Part shown: piece after piece, positions 1-7,598 of the stretch
Layout of the letters: each line of letters starts with the position of its first letter
Position numbering within the stretch: the first letter of the stretch is position 1
NCBI RefSeq assembly: GCF_017581925.1
Contig: NZ_JAGEVG010000011.1
Location: 1 to 64,000, forward strand
Length of the DNA: 64,000 bases
Source: Gelidibacter pelagius
GTDB lineage: Bacteria > Bacteroidota > Bacteroidia > Flavobacteriales > Flavobacteriaceae
Direction of reading: 5' to 3'
Notes under the pieces: generated by a model
The model's database searches: none
Told to the model about the DNA's origin: nothing
The model's input: only the letters and a program-made list of their open reading frames with translations
Made by a program: the position numbers and the translations under genes

Positions 1-2
1 AC

Positions 3-827
3 CTAAATGGATTGCAACTTTCTACGTTTAACAATCTAAATGAAAACAGCAAAACAGATGTTTTAAATTATCTCATTGCAAATGATTTTAGTGAAAGGGC
101 AAAGAGTTTTGCAATGTCGGCAATAGACGCATGGGCAGATGCTGGGGAGGTGAATTTTGAGGATGAGATCATAAACTCTCTTGAGGGTAAAGCTCTTTGC
201 ATTTATAATAAATTACTATCTTCTAGCACTGGTTTTAAAAATGCAATCAAAAAATTTGATGGAGAGTTTCCAGTAAGTCATTTATCCTTTAAAATTAACA
301 ATACACTTCCTTCAGGAAATTATGGAATTACTAAGCCCCCAAATAATTTTAATACAACTGTAGAGTTTAGTAATACTCAATTAAGTAATATTTCTGACTT
401 GGGAGGTGCGGTAGCATTTGCTCACGAAATGATACACGCAGAAATATTTAGGAAAATGCTTTCGGCTGCCCAAAAAGGTAATTTAGACCCTGCAAATATG
501 ACACAGCAAGAACAAGTAGCTTATGTTAACAGTTTGAGAAACAATTTCCCTGGAATCTATGACTATTATATTGAACGTTATAAACCAACATGGAATCACA
601 ATCAAATGGCTTCTCACTATCGTGAAACGATTGCAGATATAATTGAAGAATTTGATGATTCTAGTAAATCCAGACAGATACATGAAGATTTATCTTGGGT
701 TGGGTTACGAATACTGGAAAATGGAGTAACATCAATTGCATGGGATGTTTTAACTCAATCTGAAAAAGATAGAGTTTTAAGTAATTTCAATACTCATTTT
801 TTTAATGGAGCATCAAACTGTAACTAA
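3..827 (+). CDS. C-terminal end of a larger protein: HExxH metallopeptidase-type domain (partial)
   Basis: The reading frame is open to the left edge of the window, and the first possible start is only an internal TTG, so I read this as the 3' end of a longer gene. Counting from that TTG (base 12), an HEMIH zinc-binding motif lies at residues 138-142 within a hydrophobic helix. A second conserved-looking block with H202, Y203, R204, E205 and then IADIIEE could supply the third metal ligand. No membrane segment is seen in this part. The stop is 11 bases before the next gene. A C-terminal zincin followed by a small gene is the pattern of polymorphic toxins, but the N-terminal part needed to show secretion is outside the window. 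The region is visibly more A+T-rich than the rest. Function is inferred; the motif is seen. Confidence 0.6.
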   Translation, partial: LNGLQLSTFNNLNENSKTDVLNYLIANDFSERAKSFAMSAIDAWADAGEVNFEDEIINSLEGKALCIYNKLLSSSTGFKNAIKKFDGEFPVSHLSFKINNTLPSGNYGITKPPNNFNTTVEFSNTQLSNISDLGGAVAFAHEMIHAEIFRKMLSAAQKGNLDPANMTQQEQVAYVNSLRNNFPGIYDYYIERYKPTWNHNQMASHYRETIADIIEEFDDSSKSRQIHEDLSWVGLRILENGVTSIAWDVLTQSEKDRVLSNFNTHFFNGASNCN

Positions 828-838
828 TATTTTTATAC

Positions 839-1396
839 ATGAAATCAAAAATTCTATTTTTCTTAATTTTTACTATTCATTTTCTCAGTTTTTCTCAAGA
901 GTATAATAATTCAAAATATTATAAACTCTATAAAGATGGAGAAAAGATATTGAGACCTATTGTCTACATATTTAATGAGTGTACAAACGAATTGCAAAAA
1001 ACAAAAAGTGGCGAAATTATTTTTAAAATTGATAACCAAATATTCAAATACAAACCTACAGAGCATAAAAAAGATAGCTTTCCAGTTAGTAAATTTGAAG
1101 AAATTGATTTTAAAAAAGTAAATGAGCTTCTAGTTATAGAATATCAAGAGTATTTGAATGCATCAAATAAAATTATGAATAAAAAAGGTTTCAAACCTCC
1201 TGCACCCATAAATCATTCAATATTGAAAGTTATTGTTGTTTCAAAAAAAGGCAACAGTATTGTAAATTATGAAACTGATTGGGTGTATTCCAAGTTTGAA
1301 TACTTTTACCCAAAAGATAGAAACAATAAATACTGCCTAAAACAACTAAACATTCGTATAGTCGGTACGACCCAACATGAATGCAAGGTTAATTGA
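839..1396 (+). CDS. small exported protein, possible immunity partner of the upstream metallopeptidase domain
   Basis: I do not recognise a family. The 185-residue protein begins with a clear type I signal peptide (basic start, hydrophobic residues about 5-17, cleavage likely after the FS-FS before Gln). The mature part is lysine-rich and soluble, has no membrane segment, and contains three cysteines (in ECTNEL, near KYCLKQ and near the C-terminus in HECKVN). It starts 11 bases after the preceding stop, so the two are probably co-transcribed. Polymorphic toxin genes are usually followed by a small immunity gene, and an exported immunity protein would fit a toxin acting in the periplasm. That role is inference from position only. 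The codons are very A+T-rich, which suggests recent acquisition. Confidence 0.6.
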   Translation: MKSKILFFLIFTIHFLSFSQEYNNSKYYKLYKDGEKILRPIVYIFNECTNELQKTKSGEIIFKIDNQIFKYKPTEHKKDSFPVSKFEEIDFKKVNELLVIEYQEYLNASNKIMNKKGFKPPAPINHSILKVIVVSKKGNSIVNYETDWVYSKFEYFYPKDRNNKYCLKQLNIRIVGTTQHECKVN

Positions 1397-1458
1397 ACCG
1401 GTGTTGGTCAGCTTGCCTAATATGAGGATTGATTGGGTTTAAGATGTGTTTTTAGGAG

Positions 1459-1776
1459 TTGGTTCCTCCTGTTTGGGAGAATTTGGTTGCTTTACTATTA
1501 CAGAATAAAAGTACAGGTTGGATTTTCAGCTCCACCTCCCTGTTTTTCAACGTTTTCACTTGGTTTTCTTCATTTCTGTCCATAGATATCCTATTGCACA
1601 TGACTTGTGCTTTTTTATGTTGGTATGGACTGACTTTAAGCCTGTGGGATTATATATTCAACACACATCATGTGCCACACGACGGAAGGGACATTGAACT
1701 TGGTTTTGACGATGAAGATGATTTTCCAAAAACCTTTGTCAGACAGACTATGTATCCGATAAAATCTAAAAAATAA
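1459..1776 (+). pseudogene. remnant resembling the C-terminal tail of a sterol desaturase / fatty-acid hydroxylase
   Basis: The open frame is about 105 codons, bounded upstream by a stop at 1453-1455 and with only a TTG available as start. Its last 45 residues contain LSLWDYIFNTHHVPHDGRD followed by IELGFDDEDDFPKTF. I recognise this pattern from the extreme C-terminus of the membrane sterol-desaturase family (the 'LTIWDRLFGT ... RDIELGF' region). The upstream half is hydrophobic but lacks the histidine boxes that bind the di-iron centre and is far too short for an enzyme of about 250-350 residues. I therefore read it as a broken gene left beside the accessory cassette to its left. A small real membrane protein is the alternative. 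Confidence 0.4.
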
Positions 1777-1821
1777 CATGTCACACGGCGTCTACCAGAA
1801 TATAACTTTTCAACAGATGCG

Positions 1822-2586
1822 TTATGGCGTGCGCTTTCCTAAAATCTGATTTAAGGAACGGTCATTTCTTCCTTTTTCATTAGGATATAATTCCATTAGC
1901 GCGTCACTTTGAAAAACCGCTTTTAAATCGATATCCATCGCCGACAATTTGCCATAAAATGCAGCACCTGTATCCACATTCCAAACATTTATGGCTTGTA
2001 ATGGTTCTTCGGAATTGAAATAAAGTGTTGGTGTATGCCCAATATAGATTTCGTTATAAAGTTTTAGACGTTTTGGAAACAAATCGGAATTTTCATCAAC
2101 CTTTTTGTCCAGATGCAATGCCCTTTCCCAAAGAGTCCGATCGAAATAGAAGGTGCTTTCCAAATTTTCTTTCTCTACTCCTTCCTTAGAGGTAAAACCA
2201 CCGTGGACGAACAAGCGGTTCTGTTCATCCAAATGATATAATTTCATTTGTTCAAAAAACTTCAGATGTAATTTCTTTTCTTCCTTAGAAAAACTTCTAT
2301 AACTTTCTATGGCTCCCCTCCCGCCGTGATCTAACCAAATTTTGTCCGGTTTATCGGTTCTCAACCATTTTTCACACCACACATCATGATTTCCTTTTAT
2401 AAAAATGCATTCTTTCAATTGTGACAACACCATCAAATACTGAATGACCTGTGCCGATTCGCTCCATCCATCCACATAATCGCCCATAAAAATCAATCGG
2501 TCTTCTTCGGCAACTTTTACCCGATCCATCAGTTGTTTCAAACCTTTCAATCCGCCATGAATATCCCCAATAACCAATGTTCTCAT
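1822..2586 (-). CDS. metallophosphoesterase, serine/threonine-phosphatase-like
   Basis: This 254-residue soluble protein carries the calcineurin-type metal-binding signature in order: GDIHGG at residues 7-12, GDYVDG near residue 35, and KGNHD near residue 64, with a downstream GHTP motif. These residues bind the di-metal centre that hydrolyses phosphomonoesters, and the layout matches bacterial PPP-type protein phosphatases (PphA-like) rather than exonucleases. The true substrate cannot be read from sequence. Its ATG overlaps the stop of the upstream glycosidase gene by 4 bases (ATGA), so the two are translationally coupled. There is no signal peptide, so it is cytoplasmic, unlike its lipoprotein neighbour. 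Confidence 0.85.
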   Translation of the reverse strand: MRTLVIGDIHGGLKGLKQLMDRVKVAEEDRLIFMGDYVDGWSESAQVIQYLMVLSQLKECIFIKGNHDVWCEKWLRTDKPDKIWLDHGGRGAIESYRSFSKEEKKLHLKFFEQMKLYHLDEQNRLFVHGGFTSKEGVEKENLESTFYFDRTLWERALHLDKKVDENSDLFPKRLKLYNEIYIGHTPTLYFNSEEPLQAINVWNVDTGAAFYGKLSAMDIDLKAVFQSDALMELYPNEKGRNDRSLNQILGKRTP

Positions 2587-3605
2587 AAATCATACTTTTT
2601 GTAAAATGTGCGAATGACCTCCTCTGCAGGTTTGTTCTGTGGGGTAAATCGATTGTCGTCCTTCCCACCAGCAGCGTCATGCTTATGAAACCATTTCCAG
2701 ACAAAACCGCCAGCAAACCAATCCTGATGCCAGAACTCTTCAAACAGGGCTTGGGTCAAAATTGCCTGTGCTTCAAGATTGACCTGTTTATCGACGCGAT
2801 CTACCGTCCAAGGTGCCCGTCCTGCAAAATCAATACTTCGATATCCAAATTCGGTAAACAAAATCGGTTTGCTATGTTTTACCGAATAATTTTTCATTTC
2901 AGATTTGTGCTTTTGCCATCCTTTTTTTGTATCTTCAAGTGTTGGTGATTGTTTCGAATCTATCGGGAAATAGGCATCAATGCCAATATAATCAAGATCG
3001 TCCCAAAATGGTGTACGTTCGTATTCATTCCAATTGGCTGCGTAGGTCAGCTTTCCTTTAAATATTTTCTTTACCTCAACAATCAATTGCTTCCAATAAG
3101 AAGGTCGTTCATCAATAAAGTTTTCCAATTCTGTACCGATGCAAAAAATTTCAACATTGACTTCTTGGGCAACTCTTGCATAAGCAAGGATGAAATCGGA
3201 ATACGAATTTTCCAAAAGCTTCCAATCGGCTTCATGTGCCATTTTGATAAAACCAGTAAATTCGCCACGCCAGACCCATATTTGTGGTTTCAACATCACT
3301 TTAATTTGGTTTCTATGTAAGATTTCGACGTATTGCTTCACCCCTTTTTCAGTTTCCCCAAACCATTGTCTATCGCTATTAAAAGTAATTTCCGGATGTT
3401 CCAATTCCTTAACAAACCCAAAAGGCATAATTGCTGCGTAATTAGCACCGAGATGGACCACAGGATCAATATGCTGTTGATCAATGCTATCTCTTGAGGC
3501 CACATAACTGACACCGTTAATCTTTTCCGGTCTTTCAACGGTCGCACTGCACGAAAGCATAAAACAAAGAGATGCAAAACATAAAAACCGAAAAATCATT
3601 CCCAT
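2583..3605 (-). CDS. GH113-like TIM-barrel glycoside hydrolase, lipoprotein
   Basis: The 340-residue protein starts with a lipoprotein signal peptide (hydrophobic stretch ending FMLSCSA, lipidated Cys about residue 19; start at 3605 or two codons later). The body resembles the TIM-barrel 'glycosidase-like' family that contains GH113 beta-mannanases. IFCIGTELENF carries the probable acid/base Glu, and ILFTEFGYRS carries the probable nucleophile Glu; both sit at strand ends as expected for clan GH-A. Aromatic residues such as KPQIWVWRG line the expected substrate cleft. It would act in the periplasm or at the outer membrane. It overlaps the downstream phosphatase gene by 4 bases. The mannan substrate is inferred from family only. 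Confidence 0.8.
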   Translation of the reverse strand: MGMIFRFLCFASLCFMLSCSATVERPEKINGVSYVASRDSIDQQHIDPVVHLGANYAAIMPFGFVKELEHPEITFNSDRQWFGETEKGVKQYVEILHRNQIKVMLKPQIWVWRGEFTGFIKMAHEADWKLLENSYSDFILAYARVAQEVNVEIFCIGTELENFIDERPSYWKQLIVEVKKIFKGKLTYAANWNEYERTPFWDDLDYIGIDAYFPIDSKQSPTLEDTKKGWQKHKSEMKNYSVKHSKPILFTEFGYRSIDFAGRAPWTVDRVDKQVNLEAQAILTQALFEEFWHQDWFAGGFVWKWFHKHDAAGGKDDNRFTPQNKPAEEVIRTFYKKYDL

Positions 3606-3696
3606 ACCATTTAATTATTCCTAAATTTAAACAAACTGAAATTAAAAAATTAAGTTTTACGAAAAACCTACGACAAACTACTTCTAAAGGCTCAAA

Positions 3697-4995
3697 ATGG
3701 AACATATCGTTATCATCGGAAATGGAATTTCTGGCGTTACTGCCGCTAGACATATTCGGAAACTGTCCAATCACAAAATCACCATAATTTCTGCCGAAAC
3801 CGAACATTTCTACTCACGCACCGCCCTCATGTATATTTATATGGGACACATGAAATATGAGCACACAAAACCTTATGAGGATTGGTTTTGGAAAAAAAAT
3901 CGGATCGATCTAAAATTTGGATTTATTAAAAATATTGAAACAAAAAGTAGCACCTTATATTTTGAGGATGGCGATACGCTTCAATATGATAAATTAATTA
4001 TTTCCACGGGTAGCAAATCCAACAAATTTGGCTGGAAAGGTCAAGATTTGGAAGGCGTTTTAGGTCTGTACAGCAAACAGGATGTGGATTTACTGGAAAC
4101 ACTCGCCCCCAATAAAGAAGTTTGTAAACATGCCGTAATCGTTGGTGGCGGCTTGATTGGTGTGGAATTAGCCGAAATGTTGCACACCCGAAAGATTCCA
4201 GTTACTTTTTTAGTCCGTGAAGATCATTTTTGGGACAATATCTTGCCGGTTGGTGATGCTTCAATGATCAGCCGACATATTTTAAGCCACGGAATTGATT
4301 TGCGATTAAAATCTAATCTTAAAGAAATTCACTCGGATGAAAACGGACGTGCAAATGCTGTTGTTGTCGAAGAAACTGGTGAAGTTATTAAATGTAATCT
4401 GGTCGGATTGACACCCGGAGTTTCTCCAAATATCGAGATGGTTAAAAGGACAAACATCGAAACTGACCAAGGAGTTTTGATCAATCGATTTTTGGAAACC
4501 AATATAGAAAACGTCTATGCCATTGGCGATTGCGCCCAACAACGAGAGCCCATTGGCCATAGAAAAGCCGTTGAGGCGGTTTGGTACACGGGTAGAATGA
4601 TGGGCGAAACCGTTGCTCAAACCATTTGCGGTAATAGAATGAAATACAATCCCGGACACTGGTTCAATTCTGCTAAGTTTTTTGATATCGAATATCAAAC
4701 CTACGGTTGGGTTTTTCCGGAACCAAATGAAGGCAATGAACATTTTCATTGGAAACATGAAGATGATACCAAATGTATTACTATAGAATATGAGAGCGCT
4801 ACCAATCAGTTTTTAGGAATTAACACCTTCGGCATCCGAATGAAGCACGAGGTCTTTGACCAATGGCTGACCGAAAAACGTTCAGCAGAATATGTCATGG
4901 AACATTTGAAGGAAGCCAATTTCGATCCTGAATTTTATAAAACTTTTGAATCAGAGATTTTGGAGAGTTATTCTGAACGATTTAGGATGGCTTAA
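3697..4995 (+). CDS. FAD/NAD(P)-dependent oxidoreductase (pyridine nucleotide-disulfide family)
   Basis: The 432-residue protein has an N-terminal FAD Rossmann motif (GNGISG, residues 8-13), a second dinucleotide-binding motif (GGGLIG, residues 150-155) for NAD(P)H, and the FAD-contacting block NVYAIGDCA at residues 272-280. This order is diagnostic of the nitrite-reductase/rubredoxin-reductase group of flavoproteins. The CxxxxC redox disulfide of classical disulfide reductases is not seen. About 130 residues follow the FAD block, longer than a minimal reductase. It lies just upstream of a membrane polyferredoxin gene, separated by 66 bases that hold a palindromic repeat. Together they look like an electron-transfer unit passing NAD(P)H electrons to a membrane Fe-S protein; the acceptor is unknown. 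Confidence 0.85.
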   Translation: MEHIVIIGNGISGVTAARHIRKLSNHKITIISAETEHFYSRTALMYIYMGHMKYEHTKPYEDWFWKKNRIDLKFGFIKNIETKSSTLYFEDGDTLQYDKLIISTGSKSNKFGWKGQDLEGVLGLYSKQDVDLLETLAPNKEVCKHAVIVGGGLIGVELAEMLHTRKIPVTFLVREDHFWDNILPVGDASMISRHILSHGIDLRLKSNLKEIHSDENGRANAVVVEETGEVIKCNLVGLTPGVSPNIEMVKRTNIETDQGVLINRFLETNIENVYAIGDCAQQREPIGHRKAVEAVWYTGRMMGETVAQTICGNRMKYNPGHWFNSAKFFDIEYQTYGWVFPEPNEGNEHFHWKHEDDTKCITIEYESATNQFLGINTFGIRMKHEVFDQWLTEKRSAEYVMEHLKEANFDPEFYKTFESEILESYSERFRMA

Positions 4996-5009
4996 TACTA
5001 CTAATATCA

Positions 5010-5042
5010 AGACCTGTCAGGTTTTTAAAACCTGACAGGTCT
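5010..5042. repeat. 33-bp perfect palindrome, short form of the ACCWRHMAGGTTT repeat family (copy 1)
   Basis: Two 15-base arms (agacctgtcaggttt and its exact complement) surround a 3-base loop. It sits between the FAD oxidoreductase and the polyferredoxin genes, in the same orientation as both. A second copy with the same arms is at 34560-34592 and a co-varied copy is at 45709-45741. It could fold as an RNA hairpin, but no T-run follows on the plus strand, so it is not a typical terminator. Confidence 0.9.
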
Positions 5043-5061
5043 AACCAATAAGAAATCAATC

Positions 5062-6660
5062 ATGAGCAATAAATTAAATCCGAGCATGTCTCTTGCCAAA
5101 CCCGATTCGCAAGCACTTTCCAAAACGCAAAAATTTGGAGTCGCCATTGGAATTATCGGTCTTTTCATTATGATATTGGCCTTTTTCAATGTTGATTTCC
5201 CAAATAAAACCCTGTTCCTATCCTTATCATTGGGGATGATTACTGTGGGGACCATCATATTTTCTAACAACGCCTATTTAACAAAACAAGCGGGGATTCA
5301 AAATGACGGTGTCTGGTTTAAATCCATTGCATCACGAGGTTTTTGGGGATGGATATTGGGCATTGTACTCACTCTTTTTTATATCGTGCTTTATTTTAAG
5401 GCCGAGTGGCTTGGATTGGCAGCCAAAGGTGAAGCAAATAGCGGTTTGGTGGCATTATTCGACCCTCTAAGCCAATTATTGAACGGCGGACCAGCCAGCC
5501 AATGGTTTGTTTATGGAACATTATATACCGTGGCGATTTTAGTTTTTGGTTATAAGTTCATGCTGAAGTACCGCAAGAATAGATATGAACAATTAAGAAC
5601 GGTTTCTGTAATGTTCTTTCAATTGGCATTTGCTTTTTTGATTCCCGAATTTATGGCGCGACTAAATTCAGAAACCTTTAGCCTTCCGTATTATGACCTA
5701 AAAAATATATGGCCCCTTAATTATTATAATTTCGATAAATACCGAGTGGACTCCATGATTGAAGCGGGAGATATCGGATTGGCTTTCTTAATTTTTGGAA
5801 TTGTATCCATATTCGTTATTACGCCAATTTTGACTTATAAATACGGAAAACGTTGGTATTGTTCCTGGGTTTGCGGTTGTGGCGGACTTGCCGAAACTGC
5901 TGGAGATCCGTTCAGACACTTGAGCGATAAAACACAAGTGGCTTGGAAAATTGAACGTTGGGTGGTTCATAGTGTCGTTGTTTTTGTAACACTCATGACT
6001 ACCGCAGTGATTTATTCCTATTTAGGGAATGATTCAAGTAAGTATTGGTTAACTAAGGATGTTTTTCTACTCAGCGTTGCCGGTTTATTAACAATCGTAT
6101 TTGCTTTGGTCATGATCTTCAAGCGCAAAGAATTGGCAAAAGATGCCCAATATGGTGCCATTGGTTATTTTGTAATCATCATGGTACTCATAGGCATGCA
6201 TTATTTTAGCGGTACCAAAGATGTCTTTTTAGTAAAATCTTATACGCTTCAATCCTCATACGGGTTTTTAATCGGAGCGATTTTCTCAGGTGTGATAGGC
6301 GTAGGCTTTTACCCTATTTTTGGAAACCGCGTTTGGTGCCGATTCGGTTGTCCGATGGCCGCAGTTTTAGGATTCCAGCAGCGTTTGTTTTCAAAATTCA
6401 GAATTACCACTAATGGCGGCCAATGTATCTCTTGTGGTAATTGTTCCACCTATTGTGAAATGGGGATTGACGTAAGGGCTTATGCCCAAAAAGGAGAAAA
6501 TATTGTTAGAAGCAGCTGTGTAGGTTGCGGTATCTGTGCAGCAGTTTGCCCAAGAGGTGTTCTGAAATTGGAAAACGATTCCATAAAAGGACGTATCAAC
6601 AGTAATGATATTTTATTGGGGAATGATGTGGATTTGATGGATTTGGTGAATCAGAGATAG
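5062..6660 (+). CDS. membrane-bound 4Fe-4S polyferredoxin (NapH/NosR/CcoG-like)
   Basis: This 532-residue integral membrane protein has about seven to eight hydrophobic segments and two kinds of cysteine cluster. The first are the NosR/NapH-type membrane-edge motifs, WYCSWVCGCGG mid-protein and VWCRFGCPMA near residue 420. The second are two classical 4Fe-4S ferredoxin motifs at the C-terminus (C455, C458, C461, C465 and C486, C489, C492, C496), each CxxCxxCxxxC, the second followed by Pro. Proteins of this type relay electrons across or along the membrane. Its partner is probably the flavoprotein encoded just upstream. No terminal reductase is encoded nearby, so the physiological acceptor is unknown. 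Confidence 0.85.
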   Translation: MSNKLNPSMSLAKPDSQALSKTQKFGVAIGIIGLFIMILAFFNVDFPNKTLFLSLSLGMITVGTIIFSNNAYLTKQAGIQNDGVWFKSIASRGFWGWILGIVLTLFYIVLYFKAEWLGLAAKGEANSGLVALFDPLSQLLNGGPASQWFVYGTLYTVAILVFGYKFMLKYRKNRYEQLRTVSVMFFQLAFAFLIPEFMARLNSETFSLPYYDLKNIWPLNYYNFDKYRVDSMIEAGDIGLAFLIFGIVSIFVITPILTYKYGKRWYCSWVCGCGGLAETAGDPFRHLSDKTQVAWKIERWVVHSVVVFVTLMTTAVIYSYLGNDSSKYWLTKDVFLLSVAGLLTIVFALVMIFKRKELAKDAQYGAIGYFVIIMVLIGMHYFSGTKDVFLVKSYTLQSSYGFLIGAIFSGVIGVGFYPIFGNRVWCRFGCPMAAVLGFQQRLFSKFRITTNGGQCISCGNCSTYCEMGIDVRAYAQKGENIVRSSCVGCGICAAVCPRGVLKLENDSIKGRINSNDILLGNDVDLMDLVNQR

Positions 6661-6664
6661 TTTT

Positions 6665-6717
6665 CAGTCCTCAGTTGGCAGTCCTCAGTTGGCAGTCCTC
6701 AGTTGGCAGTCCTCAGT
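6665..6717. repeat. tandem 14-bp direct repeat
   Basis: Three exact copies of cagtcctcagttgg lie at 6665-6706, followed by a partial fourth copy. They fall directly after the polyferredoxin stop codon. The copy number is likely to vary by slippage. No dyad or promoter is apparent within the unit. Confidence 0.9.
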
Positions 6718-6875
6718 TTTCCGTCGCCGTGTTCAGTCTCAGTTTGCAGTTTGACATTCGTTATTGCTTTCTAACAAGATTCTCAGTGTCACTCAAATAA
6801 AATCTCTGTGAATCTCTGTGCAAAACTCTGCGTTCCTCTGTGTAACCATTATACCCAGTTTCAATAAACTATTCT
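6718..6875. other. gene-free spacer between the polyferredoxin gene and the glycosyltransferase operon
   Basis: No coding frame is supported. The stretch 6785-6850 is built from short related phrases ('ctctgtgaa', 'ctctgtgcaaaa', 'ctctgtgtaa'), a low-complexity direct-repeat pattern. It ends just before the promoter box of the glycosyltransferase genes. Confidence 0.5.
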
Positions 6876-6883
6876 TACTTTTG
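6876..6883 (+). promoter_or_regulatory. TAnnTTTG promoter box for the glycosyltransferase operon
   Basis: TACTTTTG is an exact match to the Bacteroidota -7 consensus TAnnTTTG and lies 22 bases before the ATG at 6906. I cannot point to a convincing -33 TTTG element upstream. The assignment rests on the -7 box and spacing. Confidence 0.5.
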
Positions 6884-6905
6884 TGCCCCAACTTTAAAAC
6901 GTCAA

Positions 6906-7598
6906 ATGCCCAATATCAAAGTCATCATTCCCGCTTATAACGAAGCAGACTCCATTGCGCTCGTCATCAAGGACATTCCATCCATTGTCGATGAAGTAAT
7001 TGTCGTCAACAATAATTCCACCGACAAAACGGCCCAAGTGGCCCAAAACGCAGGTGCCACAGTTTTATATCAACCTCAAATGGGCTACGGCTATGCCTGC
7101 TTAAAGGGAATGGAATATGTTTCCACCCTATCTGAAGAGCCAGAGATTATCGTTTTTATGGATGGTGATTATAGTGATTATCCCGAAGAATTGATCCAAA
7201 TAGTCGCGCCAATACTTGAAGATAATATTGATTTTGTCATAGGCTCAAGAGTCAACCGCTTACAGGAAAAAGGCTCCATGACACCTCAACAACATTTTGG
7301 AAACTGGCTGGCCACCTTTTTAATGCGAATTCTATTTGGCGCAAAATTCACTGATCTCGGTCCGTTTCGAGCTATAAAATATCAAAAACTTCTCGATTTA
7401 AAGATGCAGGATAAAACTTATGGATGGACCATTGAAATGCAATTAAAAGCTCTAAAACAAAATTTAACGTATATTGAGGTTCCTGTAAAATATAAAAAAA
7501 GAATTGGGGTCTCTAAAGTATCAGGAACCATAAAAGGTACTATCTTTGCGGGCGTAAAAATCCTAGGTTGGATTTTTAAATATAGTTTTAAGAAATGA
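6906..7598 (+). CDS. GT2 glycosyltransferase, dolichyl/polyprenyl-phosphate sugar synthase type
   Basis: The 230-residue GT-A fold protein opens with VKVIIPAYNEADSI-type sequence, has NNNSTDKT (about residues 35-42) for nucleotide binding and a DGD metal motif at residues 86-88. It lacks C-terminal membrane segments, matching the short soluble DPM1-like polyprenyl-phosphate mannose/glucose synthases. The expected reaction is transfer of a hexose from a nucleotide sugar to undecaprenyl phosphate on the cytoplasmic face. Its stop overlaps the next GT2 gene by 4 bases, and a GT-C membrane enzyme that could use the lipid-linked sugar follows downstream. The exact sugar cannot be decided. Confidence 0.85.
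   Translation: MPNIKVIIPAYNEADSIALVIKDIPSIVDEVIVVNNNSTDKTAQVAQNAGATVLYQPQMGYGYACLKGMEYVSTLSEEPEIIVFMDGDYSDYPEELIQIVAPILEDNIDFVIGSRVNRLQEKGSMTPQQHFGNWLATFLMRILFGAKFTDLGPFRAIKYQKLLDLKMQDKTYGWTIEMQLKALKQNLTYIEVPVKYKKRIGVSKVSGTIKGTIFAGVKILGWIFKYSFKK

Noticed and set aside
6665-6717. CRISPR-like repeats
   Set aside because: The 14-base units are directly adjacent with no spacers, and no cas gene is present.
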